A stretch of 64,000 bases of DNA. Source: Mycoplasma miroungigenitalium. Its GTDB lineage: Bacteria > Bacillota_I > Bacilli_A > Mycoplasmatales > Metamycoplasmataceae. How positions within the stretch are numbered: position 1 is the first letter of the stretch; every line of letters begins with the position of its first letter. The stretch is taken from NCBI RefSeq assembly GCF_013008635.1, contig NZ_CP053096.1:1-64000 (forward strand), given 5' to 3'. Positions 23,952-35,406 of the stretch are shown here, in pieces. The notes beneath the pieces are model-generated. The model searched no databases, was not told the DNA's origin, and was given only the letters and a program-made list of their open reading frames with translations. Position numbers and translations under genes: made by a program.

Positions 23952-25136
23952 TTATAAATCTTGAATTGCGTTTATTGCTGGTAATTCATGATCCAATAAG
24001 TATTGTTGACTAGCTCCACCACCAGTTGAAACGTGGTTAATTTTGTCTTTAAATCCTAATTTTTCACTAGCTGAAATAGTGTCACCGCCACCAATAATAG
24101 TGTAAGCATTTGAATTTACCATTGCATTTCCGATTGCAGAAGTTCCTGCTTCACCAAATGGTAACTCAAACACGCCCAACGGTCCATTTCAGTATACCAA
24201 TTTAGCATTTGATAAATGTTTTTCATATTCTTTAATAGTTTTAGGACCAACGTCAATACCCATGTGACCTTTGGTTACATTTTGATTTTTAGAATAGCTT
24301 ACTTTACCTTCTTCGAAAGATGTTACCATTGCATTATCTAATGGAAGAATAAATTCACATTTGCAATTTGCCATTAAATCACGAGCAAAATCTATTTGGT
24401 CGTCTTCAACTAATGAATTCGCAATTTCAAAACCTTTAGCTTTTAAGAATGTATAAGCCATAGCGCCGCCAATTAAAACTTTGTCAGCCTTTTGGGTTAA
24501 TTTAGTTAAATATGAAATCTTATCCTTAACTTTTGCGCCACCAACAACAGCAACGAATGGGTGTGTATCGCCGGCAAATGCTGTATCAAATGCATTAAGT
24601 TCTTTTTCAACTAGTAATCCAACTGCTGAAACAGGAACACGTGTTGATATCCCAACATTCGACGCGTGTGAACGATGTGCTGTAGCAAATGCATCGTTAA
24701 TAAATACATCAGCAATAGCCGCTCATTCTTGTCCTAATTCAGGACTATTTTTACTTTCAGCTTTATCGTTTAAGTCTTCAAAACGTGTGTTTTCGACAAG
24801 CATAACTTGTCCAGGTTCAAGTTTTTGTACGGCTTTTTTAAGCATTTCGCCTCTAGTTTCAGGCACGAAGAAAACTTTTTTATTTAATAGTTTAGATAAT
24901 TCTTGTGCAATTGGGAATAAAGATTTTTTAAGTTTATCTTCTTCAGTTTTAATTCTGCTTAAGTGTGATAGTAAAATCACCTTTGCATTTGATTTAATTG
25001 CATAATTGATTGTTTCTAATGCTGCAACGATTCTTTCGTTTGATTGAATAATCCCGTTTTTAATAGGAACATTAAAGTCAACTCTAATAACAACATTTTT
25101 GTTTTTTAGTTCAACATCTCTAATTGTTTTTTTCAT
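23952..25136 (-). CDS. pgk: Phosphoglycerate kinase
   Basis: A 394-aa glycolytic kinase transferring phosphate from 1,3-bisphosphoglycerate to ADP. Family markers: VVIRVDFNVPIKNG at the N-terminus, ILLSHLSR, VMLVENTRF, the nucleotide loop VVGGAKVKDKI, WNGPLGVFE (first residue TGA) and the C-terminal GGGDTISASEKLG...STGGGASQ. ATG 25136 is taken as start because AGGAG lies just upstream; a GTG at 25142 would overlap that site. Own transcript, with a tpiA terminator upstream and two terminators downstream. Confidence 0.97.
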
Positions 25137-25280
25137 TTTCACTCCTAATTTTTTTTAATAATTTTATTATATAAAATACTTAGCATTAATTTAGTAATAA
25201 TTGTATTTTCTATGTGATTATTACCATAAAAAATAAATTACTAAATTTACTAAAGATACAGAAAATAAGCAATAAACAAA

Positions 25281-25298
25281 AAATCACCGAAGTGATTT
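25281..25298 (-). terminator. Terminator of ligA-tpiA
   Basis: Perfect 7-bp stem AAATCAC/GTGATTT with a CGAA loop and a TTTGTTTATT tail on the minus strand, 5 bases after the tpiA stop. Confidence 0.8.
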
Positions 25299-25303
25299 GA
25301 GTA

Positions 25304-26050
25304 TTATTCAACCGCTATAACTTCTAGGAACGTATCTAAATCAAGAGTAGCATTTCCAATTAAAAAACCATTAATATCATGAATTTTAGCCAAGCCGACT
25401 ATATTTTCAGCGTTTACTGATCCACCATATATTATTTTAGCATCCGAAGAAGTAATTGAACGAATAAACACAGCCATATCGTGAACAAATTCAGGTGTAG
25501 CGCATTTTCCGGTTCCCATTGCCCAAATTGGTTCGTAAGAAATTATTACTTTACTAAAATCTAAACCTCTTGAAGAATCCTCAATTTTTTTCTTAACAAC
25601 TTCCTTAGATAATCCTTTTTCAAATTCTTCTAATGTCTCACCAAAACAAATTAGAGGTGTGATTCCATATTCGAGAGCAGCGCGTGCTTTGGCATTAACA
25701 TCCTCACACGTTTCATAATGATATCTTCTTCTTTCGGAGTGACCAACAATTACATATTTAATATCAAATTCACTCAACATTTCTGCTGAAACATCTCCTG
25801 TATATGGACCACAAGGAAAAGCCGAAACATCCTGAGCAACTAACATTAATTGTTTAACCTTATTAAACCCTACATGTGCTGCCAAATTAATAGGTGGCAT
25901 CGCGATACCAAATTCATTAGATAAGGTGGCATCGCGATAACGACTATCACGACATCTTTTTTTATACTTTCTATTAAATTCTGTCAATCATTCAGCACTT
26001 TCATTAAATGTTTTATTCATTTTTCAATTCGCGATAACAATTTTATTCAT
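25304..26050 (-). CDS. tpiA: Triosephosphate isomerase
   Basis: A 248-aa TIM barrel interconverting DHAP and glyceraldehyde-3-phosphate. Catalytic residues visible: Lys in ANWKMNK (N-terminus), His in VGHSERR, Glu in YEPIWAMGTGK, and the phosphate loop IIYGGSVNAEN. Residues 28-40 (KKRCRDSRYRDAT) are an atypically Arg-rich insert. Its DNA shares a 16-base direct repeat with the sequence encoding the conserved GIAMPP a few codons later. ATG 26050 preceded by AAGGAGA. It lies 34 bases after ligA, so the two are probably cotranscribed. Confidence 0.96.
25892..25939. repeat. 16-bp direct repeat inside tpiA
   Basis: AGGTGGCATCGCGATA occurs at 25892-25907 and again at 25924-25939, exactly 32 bases apart. 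Because 32 is not a multiple of three the copies are read in different frames (GIAMPP and YRDAT). Confidence 0.9.
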
Positions 26051-26084
26051 TAGTTCTCCTTAATCGATTTATCAAATATATTGA

Positions 26085-28058
26085 TTATTTTAATAGATTA
26101 TTCAAATCTTGTTCATTTAAAATAGTAATACCAAGTTTAATTGCCTTATCTTTTTTGCTACCTGTATCATCACCGCACAATAAATATGAAGTCTTTGATG
26201 AAACGCTCGAAGAAACGATTCCGCCATTGTTTTCAATGATTTTAGTGTAAAAATCTCTATTTTCTGTTAATTTACCAGTAATAACAAATGTTAAATTGCT
26301 TAGCTTAGTTGATATTACTTCTGATTGTTTTTTGTATTTAAATACTGAGTCTAAATAATTTAAAAGTTCCACATTTTTTCCACTTTTAAGGTATTCAATA
26401 ATAGATTCGATAATTTTTGGACCAATATTTTCGACATATGTTAATCCAAAAAGTTCTTTATCGGCCATTAATTCTGAGAAATTATTGTATTTATTCGAAA
26501 TAAGTTTTGCCGCTCTAGCTCCAACATGTTTTATTCCAAGTGCGAACAAAACCTTATTAAATTCACTGTTAAGACTTTTTTGAATACTATTCAGTAAGTT
26601 ATTGACTTTAGTTAAGCCATAGCGTGGCAATTCTAAAATTTGGTCAACTTTGTATTTTAATTTGAAAATATCTTCAATACATTTAATGATTCCGGTTTTA
26701 TAAAAATCCTTAACAGTCGATAAACCCAACCCTTTGATATTTAAGCTTTCGCGAGCAGAAAAATGATAAATTTTATTGATATTTACATCTGGGCATTCCT
26801 CATTTGGACAAAATTGGTCGACTATATCTTCATGTTCAACCAACACCGAATTGCACGATGGGCAATTCAAAATTTTAGGAAATACATTTAATGAATTTTT
26901 TGAAACAAGATCTATTACCTTAGGAATTATTTCTCCGGCTTTTACAATAGTTACTTCATCGCCAATGTTTACATTCATGTCTTGGATAAAATTGTAATTG
27001 TGCATAGTGGCATTTTGAACAGTAGTTTGATTCAATACCACTGGTTCTAAATTTGCAACATATGTAATTTTGCCAGTTCTGCCAACGGTGGCTACTATAT
27101 TAGTAATTATGCTGGTGGCGCTTTCAACTTCATATTTGAACGCTATGGAATGTTTAGGGAATTTAGCAGTTTTGCCAAGTTTAACTCAGTATTTCAAATT
27201 ATTAAGCTTTATTACAAGTCCATCCGCATCATAATCTAATTTGTTTTTGATTTCAGCAAATTGCTCTATTTCATCTTCTAATTCTTCTAGTTCAACAACT
27301 TTAGATAATGGATTAGTTGGGATATTTAAACTTTTCATAAATTCTAATGCTTCTTGTTGGGTGTTTACACCATGCAATTCAGGCTGTACGAGTTCATATA
27401 AAAATGATTGAAGCCCTCTTTGCGCAACTATATCAGAATCCAATTGTCGCAATGTACCACTGGCAGCATTACGTGGATTTGCAAATGCTTTTTCTCCTAA
27501 AATACTCATTTTACTATTCAATTCAACAAAATTGGTTTTTGGTAAAAACACTTCACCACGAACTTCTAAATCAGGTTCGTAATTAATAATATGGGGAATG
27601 GATTTAATTTGCATTATATTTTCTGTCACATCTTCGCCTTCGATCCCATTTCCTCTTGTTAAAGCTTGAACTAGATAACCGTTTTTATAATGCAATGAAA
27701 TAGATAAACCATCAATTTTAGGTTCAACACTAAAATTAATATCTTCAAATGGAACATTTTTTTCAATGTTATTAATATATTTAATTATTTCATCGTAATT
27801 GTAAGCTTTGGAAAGAGATAACATTGGCTGTTTATGAGTAACCTTAGTAAATTTAGAATTATAAATATTCATTCCACTGCCGACTAGATTAGTTGGTGAT
27901 TGAGGATGTTTAAATTCTGGATATTGTTGTTCAAGTTGCTCTAATTGCTTCAACGCCTTATCATATTCCAAATCAGAAACACTCGGGTTATTATCAATAA
28001 AATATTCTTGATTTCACTTATTAATTAATGATGTTAATTCTTGTATTCTTTTTTTCAT
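26085..28058 (-). CDS. ligA: NAD-dependent DNA ligase
   Basis: A 657-aa replication ligase. Adenylation domain with the active Lys in EPKIDGLS (near residue 113) and GEDVTENI. OB-fold with AFKYEVESATS...VGRTGK. Zinc finger with Cys pairs in LNCPSCNSVL and QFCPNEECPD. Helix-hairpin-helix repeats (LNIKGLG, ELPRYGL, ALGIKHVG, VENIGPKI). C-terminal BRCT domain (from about 580: FVITGKLTENR...SYLLCGDDTGSK). All domains present, length near the usual 670. Two TGA Trp codons. Head of the ligA-tpiA unit. Confidence 0.97.
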
Positions 28059-28151
28059 AATTATCTCCATCTAATTTATATATTAATAATATAGCAAATT
28101 TATATTTATAATTTAAATAGTAAAAGTATTTATTAATTTTATGGGGTGAAA

Positions 28152-28958
28152 ATGAGTAAATGATTTGAATATGACGGCAGTAGTTTGCTTGAATGTTTAA
28201 CCAAAAACAATAATTGTGAACAAAATTTATTAATTATCCATGGGTTCGCTTCCAATTTTAAACATATGAAATCTATATATGAAAATTTGAATGATAAATT
28301 TAACATTTATGCTTTAAATTTACCGGCTCATGGAGAAAGCGATTATGAGCCTGAGTGAATGGATTTTAAAGTTTTTAGAAATATCATATTAGAATTTATT
28401 CAAAGACTTAAGCTGAATAATATTACCTTACTAGGGCACTCAATGGGTGGCGCTTTAGCGCTTTTATGTGCTGAAAAAATTTCACATCTAGTTGATAGAG
28501 TTATTTTGTTAGCACCAATGAATAGAACCCAATTGATATATGAAGATAAATTTGAATATTTTTATCCGCGTAATATTAATCAATATAAAAACTTAGCTCA
28601 AATAATATTTGCAAAACCAGAAAATTTTCTCAAAAATAATAAATTTATGAATTCTGTCGAATATTATTTTAAAAATAAACAAGAAACATTTAATGTTCTA
28701 TATCCCTTCGGGTTAACACTGAACAACGAAAAATATTTTGCCAAAATAGATCGTGCAATTTCAGTTGCTGATTACCCTATTTACCTAATTAATGGTGATC
28801 AAGACGGAATAATGCCAGTTGAGTTAGCAATCAAACATTTTAAAAAACTAAATAAAAATGTTAAATCATATTTAATCAAAAATTCGGGGCATTCAATGTG
28901 GCTAGAAAACTTTAATGATACTTTTAATACAATCAATAAAATCGTTTCAGACAAATAA
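28152..28958 (+). CDS. Alpha/beta hydrolase (serine hydrolase)
   Basis: A 268-aa cytosolic hydrolase. Nucleophile elbow GHSMGG near residue 97. Oxyanion loop IIHGFASNF. Acid in NGDQDGIMP. Catalytic His in NSGHSMWLE near the C-terminus. No signal or TM segment. The family includes esterases, lipases and monoglyceride-lipase-like enzymes; the substrate is not readable. GGGGTG serves as ribosome site before ATG 28152. Two TGA Trp codons near the N-terminus. Isolated gene, convergent with ecfT and sharing its terminator. Confidence 0.88.
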
Positions 28959-28978
28959 AAAATCGCCGAAACGATTTT
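28959..28978. terminator. Bidirectional terminator
   Basis: Stem AAAATCG/CGATTTT with a CCGAAA loop. It lies between the hydrolase stop (28958) and the ecfT stop (28977-28979), with A/T runs on both sides. Confidence 0.8.
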
Positions 28979-29855
28979 AAAATTGTGCAAAGCCGGTTAA
29001 TTCATATCAGTTTGGAATTTGTAAAACACTATTTTTAATAAGTGCACATAATACAACTAACCCTGCCATAATGATAAAGACTATCAAATCACGTCATGTG
29101 GGAATAAGTAGACGGTAACGAGTTCTCTTCCCATATGGATCATATCCCCTAGTTTCCATAGCGTTTGAAAGATCTTCAGCTTTAGCAAATGACGTAGAAA
29201 ACAAAGGAATAATTAATGTCGTAAAAGCTTTAGCCTTATCTTTAATTTTTCCGTTTGTGAAATCAACTCCACGGCTAGCTTGTGCTTTCATAATTCTTTT
29301 AGCTTCAATCATCAAAGTCGGAATGAAGCGTAAAGCAATAGAAATAACCATTGCGATAATGTGTGTAGGGATGAATAGCAATTTTAACGGAACCAATAGA
29401 TCTTCGAGTGCTTTCGTTAATAGTATTGGCTTAGTAGTTGTTACAAATAAGGTAGTAACCATTATCATAATATAAATTCTAAAGACCAAGGATAATGTCC
29501 GCGCAACCACACCATAACTGAATGCAAAAGTTTGCGAAGTACCAATATAGAAATATACATGATAGATTTCTCTAGTTTGGTCAGTAATTTTCATTGTATA
29601 CACATTTACAAATAGTATTATTACGCCAATTATTAAAGGCATTTTCAGTAATGAGAATACACCTTTTAAATTTTTTGTGCCTACCAAATAAACAATTAAT
29701 AATGGCACTAATAAAATAGCTAGGGTCATGAAATGAAATGATATAAATGTTAAAACAATATAAGCTATATTGCAAATTAATTTAATTCTCGGATCAAGAC
29801 GATGAACAAATGTATCGTCATAAACATATGATCCAACTGGAGATGTAGCAGACAT
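28977..29855 (-). CDS. ecfT: ECF transporter transmembrane component EcfT
   Basis: A 292-aa membrane scaffold linking the two ATPases to exchangeable S-components. Five or six TM helices. The coupling helix carries the family motif AQASRGVDF (near residue 196), followed by a second Arg-containing helix (ETRGYDPYGKRTRYR). The N-terminal LDPRIKLI is typical. The C-terminal 40 residues, including a further TM helix, are seen only when TGA at 29094-29096 is Trp. Start overlaps the ecfA2 stop by one base. Confidence 0.95.
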
Positions 29856-30829
29856 TATTGACCTCCTTTATTAATTTGTTTACCGATGAAATTTGCTAAC
29901 TCATCAATAGATTTCGTTTTAGGTATATTTCAGCCCAGCGATTCTAATTTAGAAATAAAAGCCAATAATTTTGGTGGTTGCATGTTATTTTTTAGTAAAA
30001 ACTGAGTATCTTTTAATACGTCGTAAGTTGGACCATCTTTTATAATAGTGCCTTTTCTCATCATTACAACTCTTTCAGTTACTTCTAATACATTATCTAA
30101 ATCGTGTGTAACAATGACTATTGTTTTACCCATTTTGTGTAATCTGGTAAAAATTGATAGAATTTCTTCAACTCCAACAGGATCTAAACCGGCGGTTGGT
30201 TCATCAGCAACAATAATATCAGGTTCAATTGCTAAAATACCCGCTAAAGCAACTCTGCGTTTTTGACCGCCCGACAAACCGAATGGTGACTTTTGAAGAT
30301 ACGAATCATCAAGTCCACAAAGGTTCAAATATTTTTTAGCCCGCATTTTGGCTTCTTCTTTATCTACGCCAAATGATAAAGGGCCAAACATAATGTCTTT
30401 TTCAATTGTTTCTTCGAAAAGTTGATATTCTGCAAATTGAAATGCAATCGCTACTCTTCTACGAATATCTTTTGCTCTTTTAACTTTTCTTAAATTTTTT
30501 AAGATTAATTTAATTGATTTTTGACCATTCTTATGATTTACTAGTTTAATTCAAGAAGCCCTCAATTTGAAATCGTCTTGAAAATGTATTATTTGTCCAG
30601 TTTTTTTGTCTTTTTTTGAATTAGAAAAATTCCACTCAATTTCACCTTTAGAAGGTAATAATAGACCATTCAGATGTTCCACAAATGTAGACTTACCGCA
30701 ACCTGTTTGACCAATAACACCAACAAATTCGCCTTGCTTTAAATTAAAGTTAATATCTCGAAGTGCTGTAAATTCCATTCTCGTTCCACGACTATAAATG
30801 TGGCTTAATTTAGTTATTTTAATTTGCAT
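29855..30829 (-). CDS. ecfA2: ECF transporter ATPase EcfA2
   Basis: A 324-aa ABC ATPase energising vitamin/cofactor uptake. Walker [10 protein letters not shown] (near residue 39), Q-loop [10 protein letters not shown], signature [10 protein letters not shown], Walker B IIVADEP, H-loop IVTHD. Compared with firmicute EcfA2 (about 285 aa) there is an insertion of about 55 basic residues between Walker A and the Q-loop (residues about 70-130, many Lys/Arg). One-base overlap with ecfT and 16-base overlap with ecfA1 show tight coupling. Confidence 0.95.
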
Positions 30830-31617
30830 AGTTGCTCCAATAGTTCATGTTCATTGTATGTTGGCTCGACACCTTTAATTTTGTCGCTCAATTTATAAAT
30901 AAATGGTGAATCAATTTTGGCAATTTCAACTATTTCCTTATTATTTAATATATCCTTCGGAGCCCCTTGAGCAATTATTTTTCCTTGGGAGAATACTAAA
31001 CAATAGTCAGCCATAATAGCTTCATCCATATCATGAGTAATCGAAATAAGTGTTTTTTCTCTTTTTGACTGAATTTCGCGAATAATATTTAAGACTTGAT
31101 TTTTACCAACTGGGTCCAACATTGATGTTACCTCGTCAAAAATTATTACATTAGGATCTAAGGCTAAAACCGAAGCAATAGCAACCCTTTGTTTTTGACC
31201 ACCTGAAAGTAGATGAGGTTCACGAGTCAAATAATTTTTCATACCGACTCTATTAGCTAATTCATCAATAATAGGCTTCATTTCCTCACGTTTTAAGCAT
31301 TTGTTTTCCAAACCGAAGGCAATATCATCTTCAACAGAAGCACCCACAAATTGATTATCTGGATTTTGAAAAATAATTCCTATTTGCTTTCTTACTTCAC
31401 GAAGTGTTTGAGCACTGATGACTATTCCGTTTATTTCAATTGAACCACTAGCGGGTTTATAAAGTGCTACTAGCAATTTTGAAAATGTAGATTTTCCGGA
31501 ACCATTGTGACCTAAAATAGCGACGTATTTACCGTCGGGAATTTCAAAACTAATACCATCAATTGCGTTGCGATCAGCATCGGGGTATTTAAATACTAAA
31601 TCTTTAACTTTAATCAT
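30814..31617 (-). CDS. ecfA1: ECF transporter ATPase EcfA1
   Basis: A 267-aa partner ATPase. Walker [10 protein letters not shown] (near 38), Q-loop [22 protein letters not shown] (characteristic of EcfA1), signature [10 protein letters not shown], Walker [11 protein letters not shown]-loop SITHDMDEA. Heterodimerises with EcfA2 on EcfT. First gene of the ecfA1-ecfA2-ecfT unit. Its promoter lies in the 235-base gap shared with the divergent transketolase gene. Confidence 0.96.
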   Translation of the reverse strand: MIKVKDLVFKYPDADRNAIDGISFEIPDGKYVAILGHNGSGKSTFSKLLVALYKPASGSIEINGIVISAQTLREVRKQIGIIFQNPDNQFVGASVEDDIAFGLENKCLKREEMKPIIDELANRVGMKNYLTREPHLLSGGQKQRVAIASVLALDPNVIIFDEVTSMLDPVGKNQVLNIIREIQSKREKTLISITHDMDEAIMADYCLVFSQGKIIAQGAPKDILNNKEIVEIAKIDSPFIYKLSDKIKGVEPTYNEHELLEQLCKLK

Positions 31618-31852
31618 AATTGTTTATTATAACCTACAACCATATAATATTTCAACTTATATATAAAATATTAATTATTTAGTGAATAATCTTGCTTTTA
31701 ACTATCTTTTTGTGGTATTGCAAAATATAGTTAAATTATTGTTAAATAACTTTAAATTTCAACATAAATGAGTAATATCAAATAAGACATAACAATTTTA
31801 TTACATTAAATGCTAAAATTTATAACCTAAGATAAATATTAAGGAAGGTCGT

Positions 31853-33811
31853 ATGAATAAAGATAAATTACTAGTCTCAGCAATGCAAGGATTAGCTTTG
31901 GACACCATCAACAAAGCAAAGGGAGGGCATTCTGGAATGGCACTTGGCGCAGCCGAAATAACAGAAACACTATTTACTAAACATTTAAACATAACTAACC
32001 TTAATCCTAAATGAGTAAATAGAGATAAATTTTTGCTATCTGCGGGTCATGGATCTGTGTCAATTTACACAATTATGCACTATATGGGTTTATTAACTCT
32101 TGATGATATGAAAAATTATAGAAATTTAAATTCGAAAACACCAGCTCACCCTGAGACTGATGCATTCGAATACGTTGATGCATCGACGGGTTCTCTAGGT
32201 CAAGGCATCGCAATGGGTGTTGGTATGGCGATTGCCAGAGATTTTCTTGCGAATAAGTTCAATAAACCTGATTTCAAACTGTTTGATCACTCAGTTTATG
32301 TTCTACATGGAGATGGATGCTTACAAGAAGGAATTGCTCACGAAGCTATTCAGTTAGCAGGTACATTACAATTAGACAAATTCGTTTTAATTCACGATTT
32401 CAATAAAATTCAGCTTGATTCAGAAGTAAAAATGGTTAATAATACAGATTTAATGAAATATTTTGAAGCTATGAATTTTAATGTATTTAGAATTGACTCA
32501 AGCACCGAAAATATTGACAAAATATTTAATGAAATCAAACAAATAAATGGTCCAACATATATTCAAATTCATACCAAAATCGCCCAACACACTCCAAATG
32601 AAGGCACCGTTAAGGGACACTCGGGTGTATTTGACGAGCAAACAACAATTGAAATTAAAAACAAATTAAAACTTGATTTTACTGAACCATTCAAGTACGA
32701 TATTTCAAATTACGAATATGCTCAGTCGTTTTGAAAAAACAAAAATTTAAGATACGGAAATTGAAACAAACTAGTAGAAAACTATAATACTAAATATCCT
32801 GAATTATCTATTGAATTAGACAAATTACTGAAAAACAAAATTCAGTATGATTTTAGCAAAATAAATTACACAAAAGCTAATTTATCAACGCGTGAATATA
32901 CAAAACAAATTTTGAACTTTATTGAACAAAATTATTGAAGTTATATTGGTGGCTCTGCTGATTTAACTTCTTCAACAAATGTGGGATTCCAGAAAGACTT
33001 CACACTTGGCGGACATAATTTAAGATACGGAATACGCGAACACGCTATGACTGCTATAAATAACGGTATAAATTTAACGACAAACCTTAAAACATTTGCT
33101 TCTACTTTTCTAGCTTTTAGTGATTACGCAAAAGGGGCCTTAAGAATGGCTTCGTTAATGAAATTACCAGCTATAAATATTTACTCTCACGATTCTTACG
33201 CGATAGGTTCTGACGGCCCTTCTCACCAACCAATTGAGCAAATAACAATGTTGAGAGCAATACCAAATATGAAAGTATTAAGACCATGTGATGAAAACGA
33301 AATAACTTGAGCTTTTAATTATGCCATGAACCAAAATGACCATCAAATAAGCATCATAACATCTCGTCAAAATTTAGAATCATTTAGCAGTGATATTAAT
33401 ACATTGAACACAACTAATTGTGTGAGATTAATCAATACACTCAAAGGTCGTTCAACACACTTTTTAACATTGCTTGCTTCTGGGTCTGAAGTAATGCTAG
33501 CAAACAAAGCTGCCAAGAAATTAAATAGTGATTTAGGCATAAATGTCAGAATTTTTTCAGTGCCGTTTCTTCAAGAACTGACTGAAAAAAGAGAAATAAT
33601 TCAGAAATTAAGTATTGATAAGTATCCAATATTAGCAATTGAAGCATCAAATGATTGCACGTGATATAAATTTGCCCAATATACTGAATTAGATGTTGTT
33701 TTAGCCAGTAATTTTGGAGCATCAGCAGATGCAAAAACAGTATATGAAATGAATGGTTTTAACATTCAAAATATCGTTTCTCGTGCATTAAAACTTCTTA
33801 AAATTAGCTAA
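31853..33811 (+). CDS. tkt: Transketolase
   Basis: A 652-aa thiamine-diphosphate enzyme moving two-carbon units between pentose and triose/hexose phosphates. TPP-binding region GDGCLQEG (near residue 160) ending in a conserved DFNKI. N-terminal KGGHSGMALGAAE and LSAGHGS. Pyrimidine domain with GIREHAMTAINNGI and the phosphate-binding HDSYAIGSDGPSHQPIEQ. C-terminal domain present. Length close to the usual 660. AAGGAAGG lies before ATG 31853. It lies directly upstream of secY but with an intervening gap. Confidence 0.97.
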
Positions 33812-33831
33812 CTAGCTTTTTTATTTTTTAA
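33801..33831 (+). terminator. Weak terminator-like hairpin after tkt
   Basis: AGCTA/TAGCT around the tkt stop codon followed by TTTTTTATTTTTT. The stem is only 5 bp, so read-through into secY is possible. Confidence 0.4.
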
Positions 33832-33908
33832 ATCAAAAAAACAAACCCAAAAAATGGACCAAAAAATATTATTATTTAGTATAATGATAAATATTATTTA
33901 TAAATTCA

Positions 33909-33919
33909 GCGCGAAGCGC
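33909..33919 (+). promoter_or_regulatory. GCGC-GAA-GCGC mini-hairpin before secY
   Basis: 4-bp GC-only stem with a GAA loop, 12 bases before ATG 33931, in otherwise AT-rich DNA; the ribosome site AAAGGA lies between it and the start. d(GCGAAGC) is a known exceptionally stable mini-hairpin. A role in secY expression is a guess. Confidence 0.35.
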
Positions 33920-33930
33920 GAAAGGACTAT

Positions 33931-35406
33931 ATGAAAAGATTTTTCGGAAACCTTGGTTATAACATTTCCAAACTTTGATATCGACTGTCTCATTGGTGAA
34001 AAAACTTTTGAGAAAATAAAGATGTAACAAAAAAACTTTTATTCACACTAAGTTTTTTAGCTATTTATGTCATTATGACTACAATTGGAGCACCATTTGT
34101 AAAAATTAAAACACAGGATGTTCTAAATCAAGATACGTTTTTTAATACATTAAACCTAATCGGTGGTGGAGGGCTAAAAAACTTTTCATTAGTTGCACTT
34201 GGTATTAGTCCATTCATTAACGCTTCTTTGATTATGTCGCTGTTGCAAACACGCTTATTCCCTTCCATCCAAAAATTAAGTCAGTCAGGTCCTCAAGGTC
34301 GTAGGAAGTTAAATGTTATTACAAGAATTTTAACTTTATTTATAGCCTTTCCACAAGCAATATTGCTATCGAAATCATTAGGTTCGGGAGACAATCCATT
34401 TATTGAAATCATTCCTGCATATGGTTCAAGCTCATTAAACGTTACAACGTACTTCATTGTGCCCATGATCTTAATCGGCGGTTCATTATTTTCATTATTT
34501 ATAGCCGAACAGATTACAGACAAAGGTATTGGTAATGGTACTTCATTGATAATTTTTACAGGTATGGCTTTCGCATTACCTAACCAATTTAAACAAGCTG
34601 TTAACTACTTTGTTGGCACCGGTTCTTCATCATCATTATTTGTTGGAGCACTAAACTTTTTAGGATATTTATTTATATTTGCTTTAACTTTATTTGTTGT
34701 TGGATTAATTTACAACTCAGAACGCCATATTCCAATTCAACAAACAGGTGCTGGACGTTCGCGCAATGTCAAAGAAATGGGAAAATTACCAATCAAATTG
34801 AATCCTGGTGGTATTATGCCAATCATTTTCTCCACAATGGTAATTTCCTTCCCAATTATGATTGCTCGTATTTTGCCGACAGGAAATGCCGGTAAAGCAT
34901 GAATAGAAGAATACTTAAAATTTACATCTCCACTGGGACTATCATTATTGGTTGTAATCACCTTTTTCTTTAGTTATTTAATGGGTATACAACAATCAAA
35001 AATTGACAAAATCAGTGAAGATTTTGCTAAAAATTCAACTTTTATACCTGGCATACAACCGGGTGAAGAAACCGAAGATTACTTATTTTCGACGGTTTTA
35101 AGACTTTCAACGTTTAGTGCATTCTATTTGGTTTTATTGGCTTCATTCCAATATCTTCAAATACTCTTAATTAATTGACCTCCAATTATTTCATTTGGCG
35201 GAACAAGTGTTATGATTTTAGTGTCTGTGGCACTTGAAACTATTGGACAATTTAAAGCTAGATTAAAAACAACACATCTTGCAAAACAAAAACAATTATC
35301 ACGTAAAATCAGTGATCAAATAGCCTACGAAAATACTTATGGCGAACACGGTCCTGATAAAAAATCTAAAAATATTAAAGCAAACGGAGATGGATTATTA
35401 TGATAG
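33931..35406 (+). CDS. secY: Protein translocase subunit SecY
   Basis: A 491-aa core channel of the Sec translocon with ten TM helices. Family signatures: GISPFINASLIMSLLQ in helix 2, LIFIAEQITDKGIGNGTS-like SLFIAEQITDKGIGNG, and RHIPIQQTG in the C-terminal half. The N-terminus is rich in Trp, several encoded TGA. The final codon is TGA (35401) followed by TAG at 35404-35406. The TGA overlaps the adk start as ATGA, so adk begins seven bases before the secY end. First gene of the secY-adk unit; no rplO upstream. Confidence 0.96.

Noticed and set aside
24481-25005. A 174-codon open frame on the plus strand
   Set aside because: It lies wholly antisense to pgk, has no ribosome site and encodes low-complexity Ser-rich sequence. 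It mirrors the codon pattern of pgk.
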